From Alphaproteobacteria bacterium (GTDB lineage: Bacteria > Pseudomonadota > Alphaproteobacteria > UBA8366 > Aestuariispiraceae): a stretch of DNA of 64,000 nucleotides. A program made the translations under genes and the position numbers. Shown piece after piece: positions 25,247-33,161 of this stretch; position 1 is the stretch's first letter, and every line of letters starts with the position of its first letter. Below the pieces are notes generated by a model. That model was not told the origin of the DNA, did no database searches, and saw nothing but the letters and a program-made list of their open reading frames with translations. The stretch covers positions 62,001-126,000 of the forward strand of contig SPJV01000074.1 of NCBI GenBank assembly GCA_006844765.1. Reading direction: 5' to 3'.

Positions 25247-25798
25247 CTAATTTTCGCCGGAACTTAGAATATGGCCAACCGCCTCAGTCAAATCTTTGAC
25301 GATAACATCTGGAACACAGGGCTCTCCCACTTCATAGCCCCAGTCGACGAAAATTGTCTTCACACCGGCAGCTTTACCGGCACCGACATCTCGCCAGGTA
25401 TCCCCAACAATCGCGCTCTTCTCAAACGCGATGCCCCAATCCTTAGCAGCTTCTATAAGCATACCCGGCGCAGGTTTATAGCAAGGACATTCATTGTCAC
25501 AAGTGCAAACTCTTATATCGTCGACCGGCACTTCGCGCCTAAGGATATCGTGCATTTCCTCAAGCGTGGCGGCAGATGTAATCCCCCGACCGACATCCTT
25601 TTGATTTGTAACAACAACAACAAGATAGCCCGCATTTTTCAATTGGCGCACAGCGTCGCCAACGCCGGGAAGAAGAACGAAATCTTCAACTTTTTTTGGT
25701 GCATATCCTCGACCGCCACGAAGAATCGGACGGTTTAAAACACCATCACGGTCCAGAAAAACCGCCGACCGATTCTCGACGGCCGACTTTCCTACCAT
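25247..25798 (-). CDS. gmhB: D-glycero-D-manno-heptose-1,7-bisphosphate 7-phosphatase (HAD family)
   Basis: 183 residues from the ATG at 25798, which overlaps the gmhA stop by 7 nt (ATGGTAG); the frame is open to 25885 but that part lies in gmhA. FLDRDGVLN holds the HAD nucleophile and acid Asp pair, VVTNQ is motif II, KPAPGML motif III and VGDTWRDVGAGKAAG motif IV. CTCDNECPCYKP is a compact four-Cys cluster in place of the longer Zn loop of E. coli GmhB. It should remove the 7-phosphate of heptose-1,7-bisphosphate between the kinase and nucleotidyltransferase steps. Confidence 0.9.
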   Translation of the reverse strand: MVGKSAVENRSAVFLDRDGVLNRPILRGGRGYAPKKVEDFVLLPGVGDAVRQLKNAGYLVVVVTNQKDVGRGITSAATLEEMHDILRREVPVDDIRVCTCDNECPCYKPAPGMLIEAAKDWGIAFEKSAIVGDTWRDVGAGKAAGVKTIFVDWGYEVGEPCVPDVIVKDLTEAVGHILSSGEN

Positions 25799-26382
25799 TT
25801 TGTTGCCCGGGTTTGAAGGACAGGATGGCTGACAAGAGCATGCCAAACGACCGCTTGAAAACCTTCGCTCAAAGGTGTCGTCCAATCAGGGACAATATTG
25901 GGAATTACAACGACGTGATCGCCATTCGCCTTTGTATATCCGCCATCCCGACCGGTGATGCCTAATACTTTAGCACCGATCTTTTTTGCTTCATCGATGG
26001 CCCGGATCAAATTGACAGATACATTGCGCTCTGCATTTCCGCCACCAACTGAAAAAATGAAGATTGCGTCATTCGCCTTAATTTTGCTGGTGCGAATATA
26101 TTCGACAAAAACTGTCTCAAAACCTTCATCATTCGTCCGTGCCGTCAATTCGCTGACATTATCGGTCGGCGCGTAAGTTTCGATGTCGCAAAGCTTGCGG
26201 AAATCATTAACAGCATGCCCGGCATTTCCGGCACTTCCGCCAACTCCCAAAACAAATAGGCGACCACCATTGTCGCGCAGGGTCGCAAGCGCCGCCGCCA
26301 GTTCGTCTATGGCAGCATGATCAATTTCGCGCGAAATACGTTCTGCGGCGGAGAAAAATTCTTTTGCATGAGATGATGTCAT
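25792..26382 (-). CDS. gmhA: Sedoheptulose-7-phosphate isomerase-like SIS protein
   Basis: 196 residues, the usual GmhA length, with one SIS domain: RLFVLGVGGSAGNAGHAVNDF (phosphate-binding G-x-G-G-S-A), ELTARTNDEGFETVFVEYIR, FIFSVGGGNAERNVSVNL (S-x-G-G-N) and GITGRDGGYTKANGDHVVVIP. It should turn sedoheptulose-7-phosphate into D-glycero-D-manno-heptose-7-phosphate. It is the first gene of the long minus-strand run and is divergent from the GT2 gene. A 7 bp hairpin lies in its leader. Confidence 0.9.
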   Translation of the reverse strand: MTSSHAKEFFSAAERISREIDHAAIDELAAALATLRDNGGRLFVLGVGGSAGNAGHAVNDFRKLCDIETYAPTDNVSELTARTNDEGFETVFVEYIRTSKIKANDAIFIFSVGGGNAERNVSVNLIRAIDEAKKIGAKVLGITGRDGGYTKANGDHVVVIPNIVPDWTTPLSEGFQAVVWHALVSHPVLQTRATKW

Positions 26383-26416
26383 AAACCCGTCAAATCCTCG
26401 ATTTCCACGGCAACCA

Positions 26417-26434
26417 AACCGCCGGGTGGCGGTT
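26417..26434. promoter_or_regulatory. Perfect leader hairpin upstream of gmhA
   Basis: AACCGCC-GGGT-GGCGGTT (7 bp stem, 4 nt loop) lies 35-52 nt before the gmhA start within the divergent intergenic region. It could be an operator or a 5'-UTR stem of the 18-gene transcript. No T-run follows. Confidence 0.4.
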
Positions 26435-26487
26435 CATGGAAAGAAACGGACAAAATTCAGCCCGTAGCCTTAGTTAAGGGGCTTCTG

Positions 26488-26493
26488 TATAAT
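26488..26493 (+). promoter_or_regulatory. Possible -10 box (TATAAT) for the GT2 gene
   Basis: A perfect TATAAT lies 134 bp before the GT2 start, in the 244 bp divergent gap. I see no good -35 at 16-18 bp, so this is weak evidence for a promoter. Confidence 0.3.
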
Positions 26494-26626
26494 GCGAGTC
26501 ATGTCATATTTCAAACGGTCAATCGTCCGACCAATTCCCTGTCGGCCAGCAAAAATGACAATTAAAAGATATATCGTTTCACTGCTAAAAACTGTCCCGT
26601 CTCACCGCACCGACCAAAGGCAATAA

Positions 26627-27592
26627 ATGCCGACATTTTCCGTTTTGATCGTCAATTTCAACAGCACAGAGCCCCTTGAACAGGCACTGCAGTCGCTGGA
26701 GCAGCAAAGCTTCGATGATTTCGACGTCTTTGTGGTCGACAATAACAGTTCGGATTCGAACCGATTTAAGAAACTTGCCGGACAAAAATACCAACTCGAC
26801 ATCCACTTCTTTGAAGTCGAAGCCAATTTGGGGTTTGCCGGGGGAATCAACTTTTTAGCGAGCAAAGCAGAGGGGGACTGGATCACCGCCCTCAATCCCG
26901 ATGCGGTGGCGGACAAAGACTGGTTATCAGCCGCTGCAAAGACACTGTCGCAAACGACGCAGGCCGATATGTTGGCAAGCGTCCAAATCGATGGAACAGA
27001 CAGAACACTCTTGGACGGCGCAGGCGACCGCTATGCCTTTTGCGGTTTGGCGTGGCGTGCAGGTCATGGCCGTAACGTCGATGGCTTCGCTTTTCCGGTT
27101 GAGGTCTTCTCGCCATGCGGCGCGGCTGCCTTTTATCGACGCGACCGTTTTCTTGCCCTAGGCGGCTATAAAGAACGCTTCTTCTGCTATCTTGAAGATA
27201 TCGATCTTGGATTTCGATTCCGACTGACCGGCGGCAAATGTGTCCTGGTGCGCGATGCTCTGGTGTATCACATAGGGGGCGTAAGCAGTGGCGGCAAACG
27301 AAGCGCCTTTGCCATTCGCCAAGGCATGGCAAATCTTATCAATGTGTTCGTTCGCTGTATGCCTACACTGATCGCAATCCCGGCATCCCCCCTCTTTGTT
27401 ATGTCCATGATACTCTTGCTGTTGAAACATACAGTGCGCGGCGACGGGTTCCCGGCAGGCAAAGGGCTTTGGGAAGGAGTGTTGGCCCTGCCAGTCTCTT
27501 TCACAGAGCGACGCCAAATACAGGCCAACGTGACCAGCGGTGTGTTTGGGGCTTTGACCTATTCCCCCTTCAAGGTTTTTTTCCGGTCGTGA
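26627..27592 (+). CDS. Glycosyltransferase family 2
   Basis: 321 residues. FSVLIVNFNS opens the GT-A fold, FVVDNNSSDSN is the nucleotide-binding loop, NLGFAGGINF the N-x-G-x-x-x-G-x-N block, and ALNPDAV carries the D-x-D-equivalent N-P-D. FSPCGAAAFYRRDRFLALGGYKERFFCYLEDIDLGFR holds the catalytic E-D, as in rhamnosyltransferase-type (WbbL/RfbN) enzymes. A hydrophobic helix near 255-275 may be membrane associated. AAAGG lies 8 nt before the ATG. Likely transfers a sugar, possibly the modified heptose, in the cytosol. Confidence 0.92.
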   Translation: MPTFSVLIVNFNSTEPLEQALQSLEQQSFDDFDVFVVDNNSSDSNRFKKLAGQKYQLDIHFFEVEANLGFAGGINFLASKAEGDWITALNPDAVADKDWLSAAAKTLSQTTQADMLASVQIDGTDRTLLDGAGDRYAFCGLAWRAGHGRNVDGFAFPVEVFSPCGAAAFYRRDRFLALGGYKERFFCYLEDIDLGFRFRLTGGKCVLVRDALVYHIGGVSSGGKRSAFAIRQGMANLINVFVRCMPTLIAIPASPLFVMSMILLLLKHTVRGDGFPAGKGLWEGVLALPVSFTERRQIQANVTSGVFGALTYSPFKVFFRS

Positions 27593-27814
27593 AACCCTCC
27601 CTATGGTGGGTGATCAGCGTCGATTGTCTCTTAAGTCAAACTTTGATACGTCACAGATAACATATGCGGCGGGGATTGATTGCGGCGCGGGTGCCTTTAG
27701 ATGACTCGTCCTTTAAATCGCTTGGCCTTGGATGAATTTCTGCACCGAATACAACTTCAATCCATCGCCAATGGCGTCGACACTATTGGATCATTCGGAA
27801 AAAGGACCGTTGGG

Positions 27815-29071
27815 ATGCGAACCTTTCTATTCTACCTCGTCTCCTGCACCCTAAGTGCATTTGTCGGTTTTGTCGTAGCAGAGGGCGGCTATCGAATCCT
27901 GCTCCAAAATCAGCATCCCAAAGAGTTTATTGGGAATAATGCCGACACATCGCGCCCTTCCGTATGGTTCATGGAAAAATCGCGTTGGCAGTATCATCCA
28001 GACTATGGTTACAGCTATGGCCCGGAAACGATTTCCGGCGGCAGCACCAGTGGTGGAAAGGTGCAAGGGTGTTGGTATTGGCCCGCAAATGAGAGGGGCA
28101 ATATGGGCCTTATCCGCGGCGACTATGCCAGTGCCGAGTTGAAAGTCGCAGTTTTCGGCGACTCCTTTACCGCACAAGTGGATACCGGCCCCGACCCCAA
28201 AGGCATCACTTGGCCCGACTATCTGCAAGACTACCTCACGGAACGCACCGGTCGCACCGTCAATGTCTTAAATTTCGGTCGGGACGGAACAGGCCTGTTG
28301 CACATGGTTGATCTGGCCCGTGACAAGGTTGCGGAATGGAAACCGGACCTGGTGATCTTCAGCTTCATCACCGATGATTTCACACGGGACCGTTTCTTCA
28401 GGACCCCGACTGTCATTGACGGTCGTGAACGCGTCTTGACCACGCAAGAACCCGGCACCAGCCCCTCACTGGATCACGGATCAGACACGGCCATCGTCCA
28501 TTCTGGAGCAACAAAAGAATGGTGCGAACGAGAAGCCAAAAAAACAGGCCCCAGCCAGGACCCCGTCCTTCTTGAAATGGAAGCAACCGTCCTCGACGCA
28601 AAAGCCAGAATGACGGGCAAGCCCAGTATTCTTGCAATGGATCGTTCATTTCTGCTCGACCGAATCCTGCATGGCACCCCCTTCCACACGACCTATGCCA
28701 ACGCGCTGCCGACACAGAACCCCCGGCATCGCATGAATTCCTATTTGGAAGACCAGCGGTTCGTCGATGGATTGGCTGAAGTTAAAAAGCTTGGCATCCC
28801 AATCGCACTGACCCATCTGGCCATATTTGACGAATTGCGGGATGGGAAGCGCATGCGTGGCACGGATCAGGATGTTGCCTTGGCAAATTCCCTGGAAAAA
28901 GCCTTTGGCGTTCCCGTTCTCTACACCAAGGATTACGGTAAGGTCGCGCCAGAGCGCATCGTCGCTATCAAGCGATCCCCGAACGACACCCACCCCTCAG
29001 TCTTTGGGATGCAATACTATGCGGATGCCGTCGCGACCGCCCTAAAAGAAAACGGGTATTTGGCCCGTTAA
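27815..29071 (+). CDS. Membrane-anchored SGNH-hydrolase-like protein (paralogue 1)
   Basis: About 418 residues from ATG 27815, chosen because AAAAAGGA lies 8 nt upstream and the membrane anchor (~3-25) then becomes N-terminal; an ATG at 27701 would add 38 residues. The SGNH block I motif is VFGDSFTAQ with the Ser nucleophile, NFGRDGTG supplies the oxyanion Gly/Asn, and the C-terminal NDTHPSVFGMQYYADA carries the catalytic Asp/His. Between them EWKPDLVIFSFITDD is a conserved strand. Such proteins act in the periplasm as glycan O-acyl esterases or transferases. It is a clear paralogue of the gene at 31745-33025. Confidence 0.8.
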   Translation: MRTFLFYLVSCTLSAFVGFVVAEGGYRILLQNQHPKEFIGNNADTSRPSVWFMEKSRWQYHPDYGYSYGPETISGGSTSGGKVQGCWYWPANERGNMGLIRGDYASAELKVAVFGDSFTAQVDTGPDPKGITWPDYLQDYLTERTGRTVNVLNFGRDGTGLLHMVDLARDKVAEWKPDLVIFSFITDDFTRDRFFRTPTVIDGRERVLTTQEPGTSPSLDHGSDTAIVHSGATKEWCEREAKKTGPSQDPVLLEMEATVLDAKARMTGKPSILAMDRSFLLDRILHGTPFHTTYANALPTQNPRHRMNSYLEDQRFVDGLAEVKKLGIPIALTHLAIFDELRDGKRMRGTDQDVALANSLEKAFGVPVLYTKDYGKVAPERIVAIKRSPNDTHPSVFGMQYYADAVATALKENGYLAR

Positions 29072-29094
29072 ACGGCGGTCAAATGGTAGGTCAA

Positions 29095-29120
29095 ACGGTC
29101 GGTCGCCATACGACCACCGT
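29095..29120. terminator. Hairpin between convergent SGNH genes
   Basis: ACGGTCGGTCG pairs with CGACCACCGT across CCATA with one bulge. It lies in the 70 bp gap between two convergent genes and could end both transcripts, but neither side has a T-run. Confidence 0.35.
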
Positions 29121-29141
29121 TCCAATGCGTGGCGGTGATGC

Positions 29142-30413
29142 CTATTGATCCACCGCGCCTTTTCCGATCGTCCCCCGTAACGCAGTGGCCACATGATCTG
29201 CCACGAAGGATGCAAAGGCGGCCTCACCGGCGTCATTAAAATGACAGCAAGTGTCGCGGTAAACTGTTTGGGGAAGGTCGTCGAAGGCATGAAGGGCAGA
29301 AATGATGTCTATGCCCTCGCCGCGCAAATGCTCCGCTTCATCCAACATCACACGATACCCTGACTGCAAAGCATCCAGGTCTGCTCTTTTGGGGTCGAAG
29401 GCTATTTTCTGTTCTTCCTCAGTAAAAGTCCGCCCCGTATTAATATATTGATTTGGTTGAATAACATAGATGTAGCGACTTCCCGCCACATCAGCCAAGG
29501 CTTTCATCGATCGCACGGCACGTGTCCAAAACCCTTGGAAATACCGTGAATAGTCGACCGTACCAGGCGCCGCCATAGTATTGGTCGGAACGAAAATTAC
29601 ATTGCTCGATTGATCATAACCGCCAGTCTGGCTCAGTTTCTCAGTTCCAGCGCTTTCAAGTATCCGGCCATAAGTTTCCAAAACAAGCCAGCAACTTGCC
29701 AAGGTGCAAGACCCTGCATCGGCCCGCATATACTTTCCTCGATACACACTTATCAACTCGCGTCGAACGCGATTGGAAGACGTCAATTCAGAGAATGTCG
29801 TAATTAAAGATGTTGTCGGAAATGCCGGGTTTACGCCTTGCTGCAAATTGGCCCAGGGGCCCGTCGCTTCGTTATGACCGGCAATATGCAAGACCAAATC
29901 ATAGCGTTGCCCGCTCAGCATGAAATAGGAAAGCGCGTTTTGAATTTGTGGTGAGCGGTACCCTTCTTTGGAAAAATTCAGGAGAATAATCTCCCTGTCA
30001 GCCAGTTCAGGTACCTTCGCCTTTATATCCGCTATGACCGAGCCTGTGCGCGCATTCCAAGCCCAGAAATTAAAGGCAACAGACTCACCAAATACGCCGA
30101 TGACGAAGGCATCATCACCAGCAGAATATGGATAATCGACCGGCGAATAGAACCCTTCCGTATTGTAGCCTGGCGCTATGCTCGCACTGGCCCAACCCAA
30201 CAAAGGATGGACTCGTAATCCCGGTAGTCCGAAACGGCTATTGAAGTCATTCGTCGCGTTGACGTTTCCCGTCAGCCCATCAACCTTTTCGCTCTCGCTA
30301 TGTGAATAGTAAAAACCGCCCTTAAGTACCAAAAAATATCCAACACTTAGCACTTCAAAACTGACCAGAGTCGATATGAAGGCAATAAGAGCACCGAAAA
30401 CTGCCTTTCGCAT
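29142..30413 (-). CDS. Membrane-anchored SGNH-hydrolase-like protein, FGES variant
   Basis: 423 residues with an N-terminal membrane segment (~7-30). GVFGESVAFNFW is SGNH block I with Glu in place of Asp (FGES), a known variant in polysaccharide loci; LVLHIAGHNEA is the block III-like G-x-N-E, and DTCCHFNDAGEAAFA is the catalytic D-x-x-x-H region. Other segments (YAGDD... VIQPNQYINTGR) are shared with SGNH proteins beside carbamoyltransferases. It differs clearly from the two paralogues in this region. Likely periplasmic O-acyl esterase or transferase; last gene of the SxtJ-led minus-strand group. Confidence 0.75.
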   Translation of the reverse strand: MRKAVFGALIAFISTLVSFEVLSVGYFLVLKGGFYYSHSESEKVDGLTGNVNATNDFNSRFGLPGLRVHPLLGWASASIAPGYNTEGFYSPVDYPYSAGDDAFVIGVFGESVAFNFWAWNARTGSVIADIKAKVPELADREIILLNFSKEGYRSPQIQNALSYFMLSGQRYDLVLHIAGHNEATGPWANLQQGVNPAFPTTSLITTFSELTSSNRVRRELISVYRGKYMRADAGSCTLASCWLVLETYGRILESAGTEKLSQTGGYDQSSNVIFVPTNTMAAPGTVDYSRYFQGFWTRAVRSMKALADVAGSRYIYVIQPNQYINTGRTFTEEEQKIAFDPKRADLDALQSGYRVMLDEAEHLRGEGIDIISALHAFDDLPQTVYRDTCCHFNDAGEAAFASFVADHVATALRGTIGKGAVDQ

Positions 30414-30478
30414 CGCCCCTTAACTCCCATTCTGAGTGCAAAGCCTTTTGATCGGCTCAACCCGCTACATATCTGTTT

Positions 30479-31702
30479 CTAGTTTTCGATCCGGAGCCTT
30501 GGGATAAAATCAATCACCCCTTCGCTAGGGGAAATCGTCCCTTTATCAAATACCAGTCGGTACCAGAATTCCGAGGCCGTCGCCTCATCCTCAACATCCA
30601 TAGTGACGCTCTTGGTTTTCCACTCTGGTCCAATTTCTTTGACCAAATCGGACCCAATAGGACCACCGAGATAGGTATATATATAAGAGCTTCCGAGCTT
30701 GACGTTCCGATCCGCGCGAAAATCGACGGAAAATGTCACGGTCTTCCCAACTAGGCCTTCGAGGGGGGCAATATTGCCAATCCGCCAGTCAATGCCATGC
30801 TGCGGCGTTTCCGGACCATTGCTATAGGAAAGCCGGCATATGGTTTCCCCAGCGGGGCCGGCATTCTCGGCCAAAGATACCTTAACGTCCGGTGCCTTAC
30901 TTTCGCCGTTCCAGCGATAGACTTGCCACCAATCATTTATGAAAGCTGGTCCAGCGGCATCGCGAAATTCCTGTGAACTTACAATCGGACATTTCGCCGA
31001 TGCAATTTGTCCATCGTTGGGCCGTTCCTGGGATATCTGGACATCCGATTGCATGCGCGTCCGTTCCTCTTCCGAGGCAAAGTCAATTTCACCAGACATA
31101 TAGATTTTGGGATCATTGGGACGAAGGGACGGCGGCCCTAAGAACAGACGGAACCACAGCTCCATCGCGGTCGCTTTCTCTGAGACCTTAGTGACGATCT
31201 CAAAGCTGTGCCAGGTTTCATCCAGCTTCGTAACCGGCGCCGTGCTGACATTTTTGCCGTCATATGTGTACACTGCGCCGGAAGCAAGCTCGAGAGGACT
31301 GTCGCTTTTGAGTCTAAAAGTGACCCGCACGACCTTACCCAGAAATGGCTTTAGATCTTTTGCGACCTTGCCAATCCGCCAATCTGTTCCTGATGCGTTT
31401 TCGGGCGGCAAATCAACCACCGACAACTCACAACCAACGCGCCCGTCGATTTCTGCCGCGACGTCGTCCGGATAGGCCACAACATTGACCGACGGATCAG
31501 CATAGTCCCCGCCGTACCGATAAACCTGCCATGAGCTTTCAGCCAAATCGCCCGTATTCTCTTTTGCGAGAGCATCGCCGATGGTCAAACCGCATTTAGG
31601 GATAACCGGAACGATTGGTGAGGAATCCAGGAACAGGAGGCCCCCAACACCACCTGCTACGATGAGCGCGGGCAGAAAGATGATGAGTAGAACTTTCTTC
31701 AC
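30479..31702 (-). CDS. Membrane-anchored protein with two tandem carbohydrate-binding-like domains
   Basis: 407 residues: an N-terminal anchor (3-28, VLLIIFLPALIVAGGVGGLLF) and two homologous beta-sandwich repeats. Both contain W-Q-V-Y-R-(Y/W)-x-G, later TDWRIGK/IDWRIGN, GKVVRVTF/GKTVTFSV, then AVYTYDG/YIYTYLG and finally ELWFRLFLG/EFWYRLVF. The repeat unit is ~165 residues. The fold pattern (alternating strands with conserved Trp/Tyr) resembles CBM4/9-type modules. No catalytic motif is seen. It lies between two SGNH genes and probably presents or binds the glycan in the periplasm. Confidence 0.75.
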   Translation of the reverse strand: MKKVLLIIFLPALIVAGGVGGLLFLDSSPIVPVIPKCGLTIGDALAKENTGDLAESSWQVYRYGGDYADPSVNVVAYPDDVAAEIDGRVGCELSVVDLPPENASGTDWRIGKVAKDLKPFLGKVVRVTFRLKSDSPLELASGAVYTYDGKNVSTAPVTKLDETWHSFEIVTKVSEKATAMELWFRLFLGPPSLRPNDPKIYMSGEIDFASEEERTRMQSDVQISQERPNDGQIASAKCPIVSSQEFRDAAGPAFINDWWQVYRWNGESKAPDVKVSLAENAGPAGETICRLSYSNGPETPQHGIDWRIGNIAPLEGLVGKTVTFSVDFRADRNVKLGSSYIYTYLGGPIGSDLVKEIGPEWKTKSVTMDVEDEATASEFWYRLVFDKGTISPSEGVIDFIPRLRIEN

Positions 31703-31744
31703 TTTTGTAACTCCTGCAAAGGTACAGATCGCGGCCTTGTCACA

Positions 31745-33025
31745 TCATTCTGCGATTTCGGGCACCAATTCAAACAACAATTTCTTATCGACCAACGCAC
31801 GCGTTAACGCAGCGGAATAAAACTTCATCCCCCAGGTGGAGGGGTGGAAATTGGTGGGGCTGGCATTCATGCGTTCCGGTTCCTCAACCGGAAGATCAAC
31901 GTTCTCCAACGTCGTGACCAGCGGAAATCCGGTAAGTTCAACCAAGCTGTCCAAAAGCGATTGCTCTTGATAGTTGACGATGAACTCTTCCTCAGCAACG
32001 ACTTCCGGATAGAAGGCGTGATGGAACAGGAATGTCGGCACCCCACTTGCCTTTACTGTTTCCAGCGCGCGCAAGAAACGCGCATCAGCTGCATAGGTGT
32101 CGATCGTCATCCCTGGAAAATCATACCGGTCCTTCATGCCATGGAACGGCGCGCCATAGAATAGACGGTTCAAAAGGTAGCTGTCGGTCACGGTGTAAAT
32201 ATCTGCCCACCGATCACCGGTCGCGCTGGCGCTACGCTGATACTTCGCCATAATTTTATCGACAACTTCGTCCCGTGTCCCGCGTGCTTTGGCGGCTTCA
32301 CACCAGTCGTGTGTCGCCTCGGAATCGATCAAGAACGTATCGTATGCTTTTTCATAGTCTGGCTCTTTCGACGGCACGAAATGCGTAATGACACGTTCTT
32401 CCTTACCGTTCTCTAAAATCGGAACACGCCAAGTCCGAAGGCGCCGCAAATCATTCGTGATAAAGGCGAAAATGATCAGGTCCGGCTTCCACTCCGATAT
32501 CAGGCTGGCCGCCAAATCGAACATCTGAAGAATTCCGTAACCGTCCCTACCGAAATTCACGACATGGACACTTTTTCCAAGTCTTTCTTCCAGCTCGCGC
32601 TGAAAATGGTCGGGCCAGGTTTCGCCGTTGATGTTAAACGCCGCCCAAGAATCCCCGAATACCACGACTTTCAGGTCCGCTTCGTCGTAATTTCCTTCAA
32701 TCGGCCCAATGTTACCGCGTTCGTTGATGACATCGATCACACCACAAGTCGTTACGACGCCGTCTCGGCTGATTCCTGTAAATTGGATTTTCCGATTGGG
32801 TGGATAGCCATAGCCAAACTCTTCGCTATAGGTCCAATGCGACTTGTCAAAGACGCCCAATTGTTCAAGTACCGGCTTTTGAAAGCGGTCTGCATTTTGA
32901 GTGTAGAGCACATAACGATACCCGACCTCAGACACGACAAAGCCCAAGGTGAGGCTGAACACTATCATAATGAGGGTGGCAACGATCGCAACTAGCTTCA
33001 TGACAAGTACCGTTTCTCTAGCCAA
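31745..33025 (-). CDS. Membrane-anchored SGNH-hydrolase-like protein (paralogue 2)
   Basis: 426 residues: N-terminal anchor (~10-34), VVFGDSWAAF as block I, VVNFGRDGYGILQMFDLA, EWKPDLIIFAFITNDLRR and C-terminal TNFHPSTWGMKFYSAAL with the catalytic His. The order and wording of these blocks match the gene at 27815-29071 (NFGRDGxGxLxMxDLA, EWKPDLxIFxFITxD), so the two are paralogues placed on opposite strands. It is transcribed with the carbohydrate-binding-like protein and lies 136 bp after the carbamoyltransferase. Confidence 0.8.
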   Translation of the reverse strand: MARETVLVMKLVAIVATLIMIVFSLTLGFVVSEVGYRYVLYTQNADRFQKPVLEQLGVFDKSHWTYSEEFGYGYPPNRKIQFTGISRDGVVTTCGVIDVINERGNIGPIEGNYDEADLKVVVFGDSWAAFNINGETWPDHFQRELEERLGKSVHVVNFGRDGYGILQMFDLAASLISEWKPDLIIFAFITNDLRRLRTWRVPILENGKEERVITHFVPSKEPDYEKAYDTFLIDSEATHDWCEAAKARGTRDEVVDKIMAKYQRSASATGDRWADIYTVTDSYLLNRLFYGAPFHGMKDRYDFPGMTIDTYAADARFLRALETVKASGVPTFLFHHAFYPEVVAEEEFIVNYQEQSLLDSLVELTGFPLVTTLENVDLPVEEPERMNASPTNFHPSTWGMKFYSAALTRALVDKKLLFELVPEIAE

Positions 33026-33161
33026 TGATTTTCGATAATATCAACTTGGATTTTATAAGAGCTGTCGTCGTAACAGCCATCGAAGTGAGTCTATTTTGTC
33101 TGGGATGTTCCGCATTCTGAATACAATCCTGATCGCTGAAACACGTCAGGATTGATAAGCT

